From IMG/VR virus record IMGVR_UViG_3300044638_001847, positions 1-44,471 of that record: a DNA stretch of 44,471 nucleotides; one strand, given 5' to 3'. The first letter of the stretch is position 1. Every line of letters starts with the position of its first letter. Source of the DNA: a virus. The translations under genes were made by a program, and so were the position numbers. Below are positions 1 through 6,559 of the stretch, one piece after another. The notes under the pieces were generated by a model. It searched no databases. It was given only the letters and a program-made list of their open reading frames with translations, and was not told where the DNA came from.

Positions 1-296
1 TAACCAAACCAAATGGATATGCAGATGATTGGAATTGGGAACGTTTTAGAGTTATTGACGATGGAGATTGGCAAGGAAACTTAATATTCATTCTTTGTAA
101 TGATTCATACCAACCCAATTTACGTGACTATATTTTTACGGAGGTTGACTATGGTTCGTGTTCGGGTTGCGATACGTTTGAACATATTAGAGATTTGGCT
201 TGGGGTGAAGACAAAAACACGGATGAACAAGTCAATCAGTATATGACACTTGCATTGCATATGGTACAAGAAACTAAAACCTTTAAATCAGAATAA
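1..296 (+). CDS. Conserved small phage protein, C-terminal part (5' end outside window)
   Basis: The reading frame is open from the left edge and gives 97 residues before a TAA stop; the start lies outside the window. The protein is rich in Trp and acidic residues. It contains YGSCSGCDTFEHI, a short Cys-x-x-Cys stretch I associate with a widespread family of small uncharacterised phage proteins of type 'DDGDWQG...YGSCSGCDT'. Function is unknown; the CxxC might bind metal. It ends in KTFKSE, an ending nearly shared with the gene two places downstream, and its stop is one base before the next start (TAAGATG). It belongs to the early plus-strand operon. Confidence 0.75.
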   Translation, partial: TKPNGYADDWNWERFRVIDDGDWQGNLIFILCNDSYQPNLRDYIFTEVDYGSCSGCDTFEHIRDLAWGEDKNTDEQVNQYMTLALHMVQETKTFKSE

Positions 297-317
297 GATG
301 ACAGCAGTAGAATGGTT
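285..317 (+). repeat. 33-nt direct repeat at gene junction, copy A
   Basis: This segment covers the stop of the partial first gene (KSE-stop) and the first codons of the next gene (MTAVEW). It is identical over 33 nt to 404-436. The identity to the third junction (616-640) is 25 nt and starts upstream, at 277. The repeat carries a stop-G-start arrangement (TAAGATG). Confidence 0.9.
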
Positions 318-405
318 AATAGGAATAGCAGTATTAGCAGTATTTATTGTAGGCGGATGTGTTGGTGCTTATATTTTACTTTGGCTATTATTTGGTAAAA
401 AATAA
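298..405 (+). CDS. 35-aa single-span membrane peptide
   Basis: ATG to TAA encodes 35 residues: MTAVEW, then one uninterrupted hydrophobic stretch (about residues 7-32, rich in Ile, Val, Leu and Gly), then GKK. This is a typical one-span membrane peptide with a short positive C-terminus. The first six residues are the same as those of the next gene, because the start region lies in a 33-nt direct repeat. I see no known family. It could act at the inner membrane early in infection, but that is inference from topology alone. The start follows the upstream stop by one base. Confidence 0.6.
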   Translation: MTAVEWLIGIAVLAVFIVGGCVGAYILLWLLFGKK

Positions 406-436
406 ATCAGAATAAGATGACAGCAGTAGAATGGTT
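404..436 (+). repeat. 33-nt direct repeat at gene junction, copy B
   Basis: Identical to 285-317. Its left half (AAATCAGAATAAG) codes for KSE-stop in copy A and copy C. Here it lies after the stop of the 35-aa peptide and is not in that gene's frame, so it looks like a leftover of the duplication that created or inserted the membrane peptide gene. Confidence 0.9.
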
Positions 437-635
437 TAATCAACAATTAGTTGACAGACAAAATGGCAATGGAGATTCAAGAAGTAGAGATGAAATCTTT
501 GAACAAGCCAAAGAAATGGAGAATGAGCAGAAGATTGAGCTTTTGAAATCATTAGTGTATTCCGTTTGCATTGGAGATGATGTCGAAGATGTAGAAGAAT
601 GGCTAAAAGAACACGAAACCTTTAAATCAGAATAA
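417..635 (+). CDS. Small phage protein of the MTAVEW...EQAKEME type
   Basis: The 72-residue acidic, helical protein begins MTAVEWF, has FEQAKEMENEQ at about residues 29-39, and ends HETFKSE. Start, middle and end all match a pattern I recognise in small hypothetical proteins of flavobacterial phages and prophages, which begin MTAVEWL, contain EQAKEME and end NETF. Function is unknown. The central part here (LVYSVCIGDDVEDVEEWL) seems to be variable. The stop is followed by G and the next ATG, the same junction as at both neighbours. Confidence 0.75.
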   Translation: MTAVEWFNQQLVDRQNGNGDSRSRDEIFEQAKEMENEQKIELLKSLVYSVCIGDDVEDVEEWLKEHETFKSE

Positions 636-640
636 GATGA
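616..640 (+). repeat. 25-nt direct repeat at gene junction, copy C
   Basis: Identical to 277-301 over 25 nt. It encodes the ending ETFKSE-stop of one gene and the ATG of the next. A near copy (16 of 17 nt) lies at the 5947-5963 gene junction. Confidence 0.85.
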
Positions 641-753
641 AAAACAGACAAGAACGTACAGAAGAAATGGCAGCATATGGAACTATGATAGCCTTAGGAA
701 TTGTATCATTAATATGTATAATAGCACTTATAACAACATTAATATATGGATAA
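637..753 (+). CDS. 38-aa single-span membrane peptide
   Basis: ATG to TAA encodes 38 residues: a charged N-terminus (MKNRQERTEEMAAYGT), then one hydrophobic span of about 20 residues (Ile/Leu/Ala-rich) ending LIYG. Predicted N-in, C-out membrane peptide of the early operon. No family is recognised. It starts one base after the upstream stop at repeat copy C, and its last eight bases overlap the next start, which supports translation as part of a coupled series. Confidence 0.55.
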   Translation: MKNRQERTEEMAAYGTMIALGIVSLICIIALITTLIYG

Positions 754-916
754 TGTATCACAAAACATTAGCAATCACATTAGGTCATTGCATAGTGAAG
801 TCAATATGATGAATAAGAAAATAATGAACATCAGGAAATCAAGATATGCACGCAAGGCTCAGATTAAGATGTTTAGTGTTATGTTAAACGGAGTTAAAGA
901 ACAATGTAATGACTGA
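746..916 (+). CDS. 56-aa basic protein, unknown
   Basis: ATG to TGA encodes 56 residues: a helical N-terminal half (MDNVSQNISNHIRSLHSEV) and a basic middle (NIRKSRYARKAQIKMF). It overlaps the previous gene by 8 nt and the next by 8 nt, a packing that favours a real gene. A competing 18-codon frame from 753 is less likely. The basic character would fit nucleic-acid binding, but no motif is visible and the function is unknown. Confidence 0.55.
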   Translation: MDNVSQNISNHIRSLHSEVNMMNKKIMNIRKSRYARKAQIKMFSVMLNGVKEQCND

Positions 917-1424
917 AGATAAAGAAGTAAAGCCAGACACAGTAGAACTACTACGTGCCGTAATGAAAGTATCATCAGCATTGAATGACCTTGATGAAAT
1001 TTCCTACCGCAAGAAGTACTACAAGTTTAGATTCAAGCAGTACGCAGCCAAGTGGTCAGTGTTTATGGAAATGCATACAAAGGAGTTGATGAAGTCTCTA
1101 CTCGAAGAGGACCACTCCTTACTGCAAGAGATTTACAATTCAATAGAAGAAAGTTCGATGGGTATAACTGCCGGAGAGGATAAGACATCGCTCATTCTAT
1201 TTTATGCTAAGGTAAAGAGTGCTATAAACGACATCGACAAGATGACGGACAATAAGAATAGTTTCTATCCTGTGTTCATTAAGACACATACTGAAGTTGT
1301 TATCGATCACTTAGAAAAACAATACAATGACATTTTTAAGATGAAGGATGTAGACGGTAAAGGAGTAGATGAGATTATCGAATTTTTTGATAAACTCGGT
1401 GAAACAATAATGAGGTTTGATTGA
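909..1424 (+). CDS. Hypothetical helical protein in replication operon
   Basis: The 171-residue protein is predicted almost wholly alpha-helical, with many charged residues, one Cys-free chain, no signal peptide and no membrane span. I do not recognise a family. It starts inside the end of the 56-aa gene. Its stop TGA is followed by T and the next ATG (TGATATG). Its place directly upstream of the DnaA-like, loader-like and DnaB genes suggests a role in replication or its control; this is inference from position. Confidence 0.7.
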   Translation: MTEDKEVKPDTVELLRAVMKVSSALNDLDEISYRKKYYKFRFKQYAAKWSVFMEMHTKELMKSLLEEDHSLLQEIYNSIEESSMGITAGEDKTSLILFYAKVKSAINDIDKMTDNKNSFYPVFIKTHTEVVIDHLEKQYNDIFKMKDVDGKGVDEIIEFFDKLGETIMRFD

Positions 1425-1425
1425 T

Positions 1426-1740
1426 ATGGGTTGGGAAGATTGGTTAGTAAACAACGGTCATATTAAAGGGTCTACAATACACGATAGACTACTTGAGATG
1501 GCCGTTAATTCATACGACATACAGAATAAAAGTAGGAAGCAGAAATTAGTTGATAAAAAACATTTTCTTGTTTTGTGGTGGAAGAAACATCAGGACCAAT
1601 TAAACACTTACCATACTATGACTGCTCTTTCTAAATTAATAGGATGCGACCATGCCACTGTTAATCATTATGAAAAACACCGTAAAAAATCTAGGGATTA
1701 TGAAATGAATATAGAATGCATTAAGGACTTTTTAGAATAA
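1426..1740 (+). CDS. DnaA domain IV-like DNA-binding protein
   Basis: The C-terminal half (about residues 60-95) reads TALSKLIGCDHATVNHYEKHRK. The core GCDHATVNHYEKH resembles the signature of DnaA domain IV (consensus about RDHTTVLHAxRKI), a helix-turn-helix that binds DnaA boxes. There is no AAA+ ATPase part: the protein is only 104 residues. Residues 1-55 are a separate helical region with WWKKHQDQ. I chose ATG at 1426 because it follows the upstream stop by one base (TGATATG); a TTG start at 1417 would add three residues. Followed by a loader-like gene and DnaB, it is a good candidate for the phage origin-binding protein. It could instead be a transcriptional regulator with the same fold. 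Confidence 0.6.
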   Translation: MGWEDWLVNNGHIKGSTIHDRLLEMAVNSYDIQNKSRKQKLVDKKHFLVLWWKKHQDQLNTYHTMTALSKLIGCDHATVNHYEKHRKKSRDYEMNIECIKDFLE

Positions 1741-1745
1741 CTACC

Positions 1746-2165
1746 ATGATACTAAAAAATTTAGAAGCTACCCTGGACAAGATGTTCGGGCCCTTCTCAG
1801 AGGAACGCACCATTATACTTAATGCTGCCAAGAAAGATATCGATAGCATGACATCAGTTGCCTCAGGCGATGACGTTCTCAAAATATTGAATATCTTTAA
1901 CGAGGTTTTCCAAAAGAAGTCTCGTGTGATGACCAAGAAGGTTGTCAACAAGTACAAAGACATACTCCGTCACTTCAGCTTAGATGACATAAAGTCTGCA
2001 ATGGAGAATGCTAAAGACGATGAGTTCCACCAAGAGAACAATTACAAGTACTGCACGATAGAATACTTCTCTCGTCTAGAACAGATTGACAAGTGGACCA
2101 ACGTAACCAAAGAAGACAAGAAGAAAGAAGGATTTGTTATGCCAAAGTTTAATGTAAGGGGGTAA
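1746..2165 (+). CDS. Probable helicase loader / replisome organiser-like protein
   Basis: The protein has 139 residues. Residues about 75-120 (FSLDDIKSAMENAKDDEFHQENNYKY...F.RLEQIDKW) resemble the conserved C-terminal region of phage replisome-organiser and helicase-loader proteins, where a helix 'xLxDIKxxI' precedes a 'YL.P..LFR..KFEKW' motif that contacts DnaB. The gene ends one base before the dnaB start. Context and motif agree on a role in delivering DnaB to the origin together with the DnaA-like protein. The similarity is by eye and weak; no ATPase motif is present. Confidence 0.5.
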   Translation: MILKNLEATLDKMFGPFSEERTIILNAAKKDIDSMTSVASGDDVLKILNIFNEVFQKKSRVMTKKVVNKYKDILRHFSLDDIKSAMENAKDDEFHQENNYKYCTIEYFSRLEQIDKWTNVTKEDKKKEGFVMPKFNVRG

Positions 2166-2166
2166 T

Positions 2167-3552
2167 ATGGAAGGTATGTTGCTACGTTCAGAGCGTTTAG
2201 TTATCTACTACATACTCTCACAGCCCTCATTTATACATGACATCATGTCAAGGTTATCCTTGCAGATGTTTCAAAGCCCTGTCACTAAACTTATTTTCGA
2301 GCACGCAACTAAACTATACCTTGAGCAGCAACCTATAAACCTGCTGTCGCTTTATCAGGACATATCCAAGTCTAACTCACTTAACAAGCAAAACGCTGCA
2401 TCTGAGTTGGCTAAGCTTCAGGGTGAGTTCACCATCATCGGAGCAGGAGAACTGAATAGTGCTATCGCAATCCTCATTGCGGAAGATGTAAGGCACGAGC
2501 ACATTGACCTCGCTAAGAAGGTAGATGTGATGGCTAACAGAGACACATACGACCCACAAGATGTAATCAATGTTCTCCAGTCGCATATCTCTGACAATAA
2601 GTTCAAGTCACTACTCAAGCGTAAGGACATGGATAACGAATCGCTACTTAAGGAACTTGACCAAAAGATGCTCGATGCTTCCACTAAGGAAGGTGTCAGC
2701 GGAATAGAGACAGGTTATAAGAGATTCGATGTGCTTACCTCAGGTATGCAGCCTACGAACTTCATCATCATTGCGGCACGTCCGGCTATGGGTAAGACTC
2801 AGTACGCTCTCGGCCTAATGAAGCACGCATCTATACGTAACAACTACAAAGGCCTATTCATTTCCTGCGAGATGGATGAGGTTCAGGTCATGAAGCGAAT
2901 CATATCTGTTGATAGTGGTATCCCCGGGTATCACATCAAACGTGGTAAGCTTGAGACACGTGAGATTATGCGTTATGAGAAGTCTAAAAAGCGTATCATT
3001 AATTCCAATTTAAAGATCGTTGCAGGGGCTTTCACCATCACTGACATACTTTCCCTTGTTTACAAGATGAAGTACTCTCAGGGGCTAGATTATGTGGTTA
3101 TAGATTACATTCAGAAGGTACAAAGTCCAGGGGCTCAGAACCGAACTAACGAAGTAGGTGATGTGTCACGTAAGCTTAAGGATATGGCTAACGAATTGAA
3201 GATACCTGTCATTGCTTTGGCTCAGCTTTCACGTGCTGTAGAGCATAGAAATGATAAGAAACCAATGCTATCGGATTTACGTGAGTCAGGAGACATTGAG
3301 CAGGATGCTGACATCGTTATGTTCTTGTATCGAATGGGTTACTACATGACACCTGAAGAGAAGGAGAACAACTCTATGGCTGATGATGGTTACGCTATTA
3401 TTGCCAAGCATAGGGATGGTGAACTTGAGGACATACAACTTACGTTTGACTCTAACATTCCTGCTTGGAAGAACCCATACGATAGAGATGATGCTGATGA
3501 TGACTACGTGCAGACAGCGCTAAGACCTAATAATGACTTTGATATATTCTGA
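2167..3552 (+). CDS. dnaB: Replicative DNA helicase, DnaB family
   Basis: The 461-residue protein has the two-part DnaB layout: a helical N-terminal domain (about 1-150) and a RecA-like motor. Walker A is AARPAMGKTQ (about 203-212), Walker B is LDYVVIDYIQ (307-316), the sensor strand is ALAQLSR (350-356), followed by LSDLRESGDIEQDAD (368-382), all classic DnaB motifs. Length is normal for the family. It would form the hexameric 5'-3' helicase of the phage replisome. The C-terminus is Asp-rich (RDDADDDY). It follows the loader-like gene by one base and its stop is followed after one base by the next ATG. Confidence 0.95.
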   Translation: MEGMLLRSERLVIYYILSQPSFIHDIMSRLSLQMFQSPVTKLIFEHATKLYLEQQPINLLSLYQDISKSNSLNKQNAASELAKLQGEFTIIGAGELNSAIAILIAEDVRHEHIDLAKKVDVMANRDTYDPQDVINVLQSHISDNKFKSLLKRKDMDNESLLKELDQKMLDASTKEGVSGIETGYKRFDVLTSGMQPTNFIIIAARPAMGKTQYALGLMKHASIRNNYKGLFISCEMDEVQVMKRIISVDSGIPGYHIKRGKLETREIMRYEKSKKRIINSNLKIVAGAFTITDILSLVYKMKYSQGLDYVVIDYIQKVQSPGAQNRTNEVGDVSRKLKDMANELKIPVIALAQLSRAVEHRNDKKPMLSDLRESGDIEQDADIVMFLYRMGYYMTPEEKENNSMADDGYAIIAKHRDGELEDIQLTFDSNIPAWKNPYDRDDADDDYVQTALRPNNDFDIF

Positions 3553-3553
3553 T

Positions 3554-3865
3554 ATGTTTGACATTTTTGAACAGAAACCTCAGCCAAAGATTTATTGTGC
3601 TGACGTTACAATTAAAGCAAGAATACCTTTTCGTGGAAAGAAAAAAGAATATGAAACGAGGTTAATACGGTTAAATAATCAGCCACTACTAATGAATGAT
3701 GGTGAAATTGCTACTGATCGACAGTCAACAAAATTGTTTACTAAAGTATTTGATGAGTACATACATCGTGGTGATTATAACAATGTAATATTTGAAATAG
3801 TATCGTATGATAACGTAAAGTTTCTCTCGAATATTTGTTATTACTTTGATTACGATTTAAACTAA
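3554..3865 (+). CDS. Hypothetical protein downstream of dnaB
   Basis: The protein has 103 residues from ATG at 3554, which follows the dnaB stop by one base (TGATATG), a spacing also used at 1422-1428. An in-frame ATG at 3533 would add seven residues inside dnaB and is less likely. The sequence is mixed alpha/beta with a basic patch (RGKKKEYETRLIRL). It ends with the aromatic FLSNICYYFDYDLN. No family recognised. Position suggests a replication or recombination accessory role. Confidence 0.65.
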   Translation: MFDIFEQKPQPKIYCADVTIKARIPFRGKKKEYETRLIRLNNQPLLMNDGEIATDRQSTKLFTKVFDEYIHRGDYNNVIFEIVSYDNVKFLSNICYYFDYDLN

Positions 3866-3873
3866 AATTTAAT

Positions 3874-3881
3874 TAACTTTG
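3874..3881 (+). promoter_or_regulatory. TAnnTTTG element (Bacteroidota -7 box) before NTP-PPase gene
   Basis: TAACTTTG matches the Bacteroidota -7 consensus TAnnTTTG and lies in a 30-nt AT-rich gap, 14 nt before the ATG. A TTTG that could serve as a -33 box occurs at 3845-3848, 25 nt upstream, which is longer than usual. If it is a promoter, the transcript leader would be very short. The same motif at nearly the same distance occurs before three late genes. Confidence 0.45.
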
Positions 3882-3895
3882 ATAAAAATATAATT

Positions 3896-4537
3896 ATGGA
3901 ACGTCAAATTTTGCAAGTACTTGAGTTTCAGAAGGCTTTTAAGGTGGCTATGCCTGAGCAACCTAAGATGCTTTCTAAACGTAGAGCAAGACTTCGCCAG
4001 TCCCTTCTTGAGGAAGAAGTAAAGGAACTACGTGAAGCAAACAACATTCTAGATGTCGCAGATGCTGTCTGTGATATTCTTTACATTACCTATGGTACAG
4101 CACACGAATACGGTATCTCTGATCGTTTGGTGATGCTATTCGATGAGGTACATCGCTCTAACATGAGTAAGATGGGTCCGGATGGTAAGCCTGTCTTCCG
4201 TAAAGATGGTAAAGTACTTAAGCCTGAGACTTATTCAGAGCCTAAGCTACGTCCAATCCTGGAGCGTGACTTTAATGTTTATAAGAACAGCGAAGTTATG
4301 AAGGATGCAGCTGAGGTAATGGAAGCAATTGCTAAAGAAGAAAAGAATCTACTTAACTCTCGTATTGAGGGCAAGCTTAAGAAGAACCTTAACTTGGTAG
4401 ATCGATTCCGTTATTGGTTGCTCAACAAACTAGAAACAAATCTTAAGTCCAAGATTGAAATCAAATATCCTCAGTCAGTTTATGGTGAGGTAGTAATCAA
4501 TATCTATGGCCAAGATTATCCGATCCAAAACATCTAA
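3896..4537 (+). CDS. MazG/PRA-PH-like nucleotide pyrophosphohydrolase
   Basis: Residues 1-120 match the all-alpha NTP pyrophosphohydrolase fold seen in phage MazG-like and phosphoribosyl-ATP pyrophosphohydrolase-like proteins. The metal-binding glutamates are in LLEEEVKEL (37-45) and the aspartates in DVADAVCDILY (53-63). Then comes the family's typical tail FDEVHRSNMSKMGPDGKPVFRKDGK. Such enzymes cleave (d)NTPs to the monophosphate and PPi and adjust nucleotide pools or remove odd nucleotides. Residues 120-213 are an extra helical and beta extension that I do not recognise. The gene's last 32 bases overlap the next gene. Confidence 0.8.
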   Translation: MERQILQVLEFQKAFKVAMPEQPKMLSKRRARLRQSLLEEEVKELREANNILDVADAVCDILYITYGTAHEYGISDRLVMLFDEVHRSNMSKMGPDGKPVFRKDGKVLKPETYSEPKLRPILERDFNVYKNSEVMKDAAEVMEAIAKEEKNLLNSRIEGKLKKNLNLVDRFRYWLLNKLETNLKSKIEIKYPQSVYGEVVINIYGQDYPIQNI

Positions 4538-4889
4538 GTACGGCAATAAGAAGATTGAAGTAGATGGTGTCAAGTTTGATTCTAGACTTGAACAATTCTG
4601 CTACGACAAATTTAAAATCTTGGGATTCGATTTTGATTTCCAGAAGACTGTGATCATGCAGGAAGGTTTTAGATTCAGAGGTAAAGCAATACGCCCTATA
4701 ACAATGATAGTTGATTTTGTCCTGAGAATAAATGGAATGACATACTACGTTGATACTAAAGGCTTTGCAACCGAAACATCTAAGCTTAAATACAAGATGC
4801 TCAAGTACTCCTTGAAAGACGAAGAGAATACAGATGTGGTCTGGCTCCATTCCCAAAAAGAAGTCAGTGTGTTTATTAATAGTTTATAG
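4506..4889 (+). CDS. DUF1064-type PD-(D/E)XK nuclease
   Basis: This 127-residue protein begins MAKIIRSKTSKYGNKKIEVDG, followed by FDSRLEQ, the standard opening of DUF1064 phage proteins. A PD-(D/E)XK-like core is visible: E29, D70 in IVDF, and D83-x-K85 in YYVDTKG. The family is linked to endonuclease or Holliday-junction resolvase activity in phage recombination. It starts inside the end of the NTP-PPase gene and ends two bases before ssb, so it is part of the replication/recombination operon. The biochemical role is inferred from the fold. Confidence 0.75.
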   Translation: MAKIIRSKTSKYGNKKIEVDGVKFDSRLEQFCYDKFKILGFDFDFQKTVIMQEGFRFRGKAIRPITMIVDFVLRINGMTYYVDTKGFATETSKLKYKMLKYSLKDEENTDVVWLHSQKEVSVFINSL

Positions 4890-4891
4890 TT

Positions 4892-5308
4892 ATGAGTTCA
4901 GTGAACAAAGTAGTTTTACTCGGTAATGTCGGTAAAACAGAAGTAAAAGAATTTGAAAATGGTAAGAAGCTTGTTCAAGTTTCATTGGCAACCTCTGATG
5001 GTTACAAGAAAGGTGACAAGTGGGAAGAGAAAACAGAATGGCATCGATGCATCTTTGCTATTCCTGCATTAGCGGAGCGTGCTTCTAGCATTAACAAAGG
5101 TGATAAGATTTATGTTGAGGGAAGCATCAGCACTAACTCTTGGACCACTAAAGAAGGTGAGAAGAAAGAAATTAAGGAAATTTCATGCACCATGTTTAAA
5201 ACATTCTCTAAAGCTAAGACTGAAGAGAAAGAGTTTCATCAGCCAAAGACTACGGTAACACAGCCTAAGAATGATAATTGGGCTGACGATGGGGATTTGC
5301 CCTTCTGA
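4892..5308 (+). CDS. ssb: Single-stranded DNA-binding protein
   Basis: The 138-residue protein starts MSSVNKVVLLGNVGKTEVK, a clear SSB OB-fold opening. It continues with KLVQVSLATSDGYK, EKTEWHRCIF and GDKIYVEGSI, all SSB core strands (about 1-105). A disordered linker leads to the acidic tail WADDGDLPF, the SSB C-terminal peptide that recruits partner proteins. Length is near the lower end for bacterial SSBs and normal for phage ones. It is the last gene of this replication run and is followed by a terminator-like hairpin. Confidence 0.95.
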   Translation: MSSVNKVVLLGNVGKTEVKEFENGKKLVQVSLATSDGYKKGDKWEEKTEWHRCIFAIPALAERASSINKGDKIYVEGSISTNSWTTKEGEKKEIKEISCTMFKTFSKAKTEEKEFHQPKTTVTQPKNDNWADDGDLPF

Positions 5309-5318
5309 TGTGATATAG

Positions 5319-5391
5319 AAGAGAGGGGAGTTTAGTTTAATATTAACCGAAAGGCAGATTTTAAAATAAGTCAGGAGCCTCCCCTCTTTTT
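5319..5391 (+). terminator. Rho-independent terminator-like hairpin after ssb, with long loop
   Basis: The left arm AGAGGGGAG (5322-5330) pairs perfectly with CTCCCCTCT (5379-5387). The stem extends over one G-T and two A-T pairs to about 12 bp and is followed directly by a run of T (5387-5391). This is the shape of an intrinsic terminator for the ssb operon, but the 48-nt loop is unusually long and holds a small CC-GAAA-GG hairpin. It may be more than a plain terminator. Confidence 0.6.
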
Positions 5392-5403
5392 AAACTAGCG
5401 GTG

Positions 5404-5473
5404 CAAGTTATTGGTTGAGTAAACCGATTGAACCGCAAGCCCCGGTGATACTGTTGCCGGGGTTTATAACTTG
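5404..5473 (+). ncRNA. Candidate structured RNA, three-way-junction fold, class unknown
   Basis: A 70-nt segment closes on itself with an 8-bp perfect stem, CAAGTTAT (5404-5411) with ATAACTTG (5466-5473). Inside are a short hairpin GGTT/AACC (5413-5416 with 5422-5425) and a strong 9-bp hairpin AAGCCCCGG/CCGGGGTTT (5437-5445 with 5457-5465) with an 11-nt loop. GC content is above the surroundings and no ORF covers it. It lies between a terminator and the next gene (start 47 nt downstream), so it could be a 5' leader element, a small RNA or a processed product. It does not fit a tRNA cloverleaf. Strand is assumed from context. Confidence 0.35.
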
Positions 5474-5520
5474 TCATATAAGTAACAAAAAGACAACATT
5501 AGTCCCTTAAATAACACATT

Positions 5521-5958
5521 ATGGACAAACAAATAGTATACAACTCAGTGACCTGCCTAGAGTGCAACGAGACCATCGTTAGCTACCACAGACATGACTA
5601 CGACACCTGTAGTTGCCCTAACGGGGCAATGGTAGATGGCGGAACGGCCTACCTGAGATACGGAGCTATGGACATGAGCAAGATTAAGCTCTTCGCTGTC
5701 TACGCTGACGATGATTACGAGACAGTGCGAAAGTACGCAACGAGAGGTAGTCGTGGTGTGGATGGTAAACAGCCGCTTACTTGGATACCACTCTGCGACA
5801 TGGAGGACGACCACTTGGAGGCCTGCTTAGACTACGGTGGAGCAGATTGGCACATGGAGCTAATCCGCAAGGAGATTGCATACAGAAAGTTTAAAGAACA
5901 TCAAAAGGAAAGCATCATTGAGTTGATGAATATAGATAGTTACGATAAATCAAAATAA
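5521..5958 (+). CDS. Conserved phage/bacterial hypothetical with zinc-ribbon-like N-terminus
   Basis: The 145-residue protein starts MDKQIVYNSVTCLECNETIVSYHRHDYDTCSC: cysteines at 12, 15, 30 and 32 and histidines at 23 and 25 could bind zinc. Then comes MVDGGTAYLRYG, recalling small conserved proteins with 'C..C...I.S.H.HD...C.C....DGG..Y.R' found in many phages and bacteria. The second half is acidic with WIPLCDMEDDHLEACLDYGG. Function unknown. It is preceded by the structured RNA candidate. Its stop is followed by G-ATG, the same junction sequence (one mismatch in 17) as in the left-end small genes. Confidence 0.7.
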   Translation: MDKQIVYNSVTCLECNETIVSYHRHDYDTCSCPNGAMVDGGTAYLRYGAMDMSKIKLFAVYADDDYETVRKYATRGSRGVDGKQPLTWIPLCDMEDDHLEACLDYGGADWHMELIRKEIAYRKFKEHQKESIIELMNIDSYDKSK

Positions 5959-5959
5959 G

Positions 5960-6199
5960 ATGAACGAGATAGAGGTATTCATAAACAGGATGAGAAAGAT
6001 TGGCATCGAGCTAAAGCTTGTAGTCAATGTACCATGGATATATCTTGTAAGCGTTAATGGTAATCCTGTAAAGGAAGAAGACTATACTGCGAATCACGGC
6101 TACACCATTGCTTGGTATCCTGTTAGATTAGGAGATGAACCACATCTAGATTCGGATTTAAACCGAACTTTTTACATCATTAGAAAGTATAAGGGGTAA
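5960..6199 (+). CDS. Small hypothetical protein
   Basis: The protein has 79 residues, alpha/beta, with a single hydrophobic strand (IELKLVVNVPWIYLVSVNG) and WYPVRLGDEPHLDSDLNRTFYIIRKYKG at the end split by charged residues. No signal peptide or motif. Start is one base after the upstream stop within an AAATCAAAATAAGATGA junction. Function unknown; early plus-strand accessory gene. Confidence 0.6.
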   Translation: MNEIEVFINRMRKIGIELKLVVNVPWIYLVSVNGNPVKEEDYTANHGYTIAWYPVRLGDEPHLDSDLNRTFYIIRKYKG

Positions 6200-6248
6200 T
6201 TTTTGCCACATAACGTATACATAAACGTAAATAAACCGATTAAGTATT

Positions 6249-6476
6249 ATGAAAATAACAATTGAATTTGATGACGAAAGAGATGCTATAGATGCCATCA
6301 ATGGAGGCAACTGGAAAGCAGCTATGTGGGATTTAGATCAGGACCTACGTGGAATAGTTAAGCACGGCTATATCGGAAACAAAGAAGCTACTGAAGAGCA
6401 GATGGAAGCAGCTGATGAGCTTAGAAGAAAAATAAGAGAACACCTCGAATCATATAACATACACTTTGACTTATGA
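6249..6476 (+). CDS. Small acidic hypothetical protein
   Basis: The protein has 75 residues and begins MKITIEFDDERDAIDAINGGNWKAAMWDLDQDLR, a strand-helix pattern found in many small phage proteins of unknown role. The rest is a charged helix ending HFDL. It is preceded by a 49-nt AT-rich gap in which I see no convincing promoter. Its stop overlaps the next start (ATGA). Confidence 0.65.
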   Translation: MKITIEFDDERDAIDAINGGNWKAAMWDLDQDLRGIVKHGYIGNKEATEEQMEAADELRRKIREHLESYNIHFDL

Positions 6477-6559
6477 AAAAACATTACTACGAATTCCTAT
6501 TACATTTCCTAGCTGGAATATCAGTTGGTTACTTAATATCATTTGCTATACATGGCTAA
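6473..6559 (+). CDS. 28-aa membrane peptide
   Basis: ATGA overlap with the previous stop starts a 28-residue frame: MKKHYYEFLLHF followed by a hydrophobic span LAGISVGYLISFAIHG. It ends inside the start of the next gene (8-nt overlap). Size and packing resemble the small membrane peptides at the left end. The evidence is only coding arrangement and hydrophobicity. Confidence 0.4.
   Translation: MKKHYYEFLLHFLAGISVGYLISFAIHG

Noticed and set aside
1721-1963. Minus-strand ORF opposite the loader-like gene, and other reverse ORFs in the plus-strand region
   Set aside because: They are shadows in dense plus-strand coding sequence with low-complexity, hydrophobic or Ser-rich products and no junctions with neighbours.
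5404-5473. tRNA gene
   Set aside because: Length is near 70 nt and stems exist, but there is no anticodon arm of five pairs, no TTCGA-type loop and no correct spacing.
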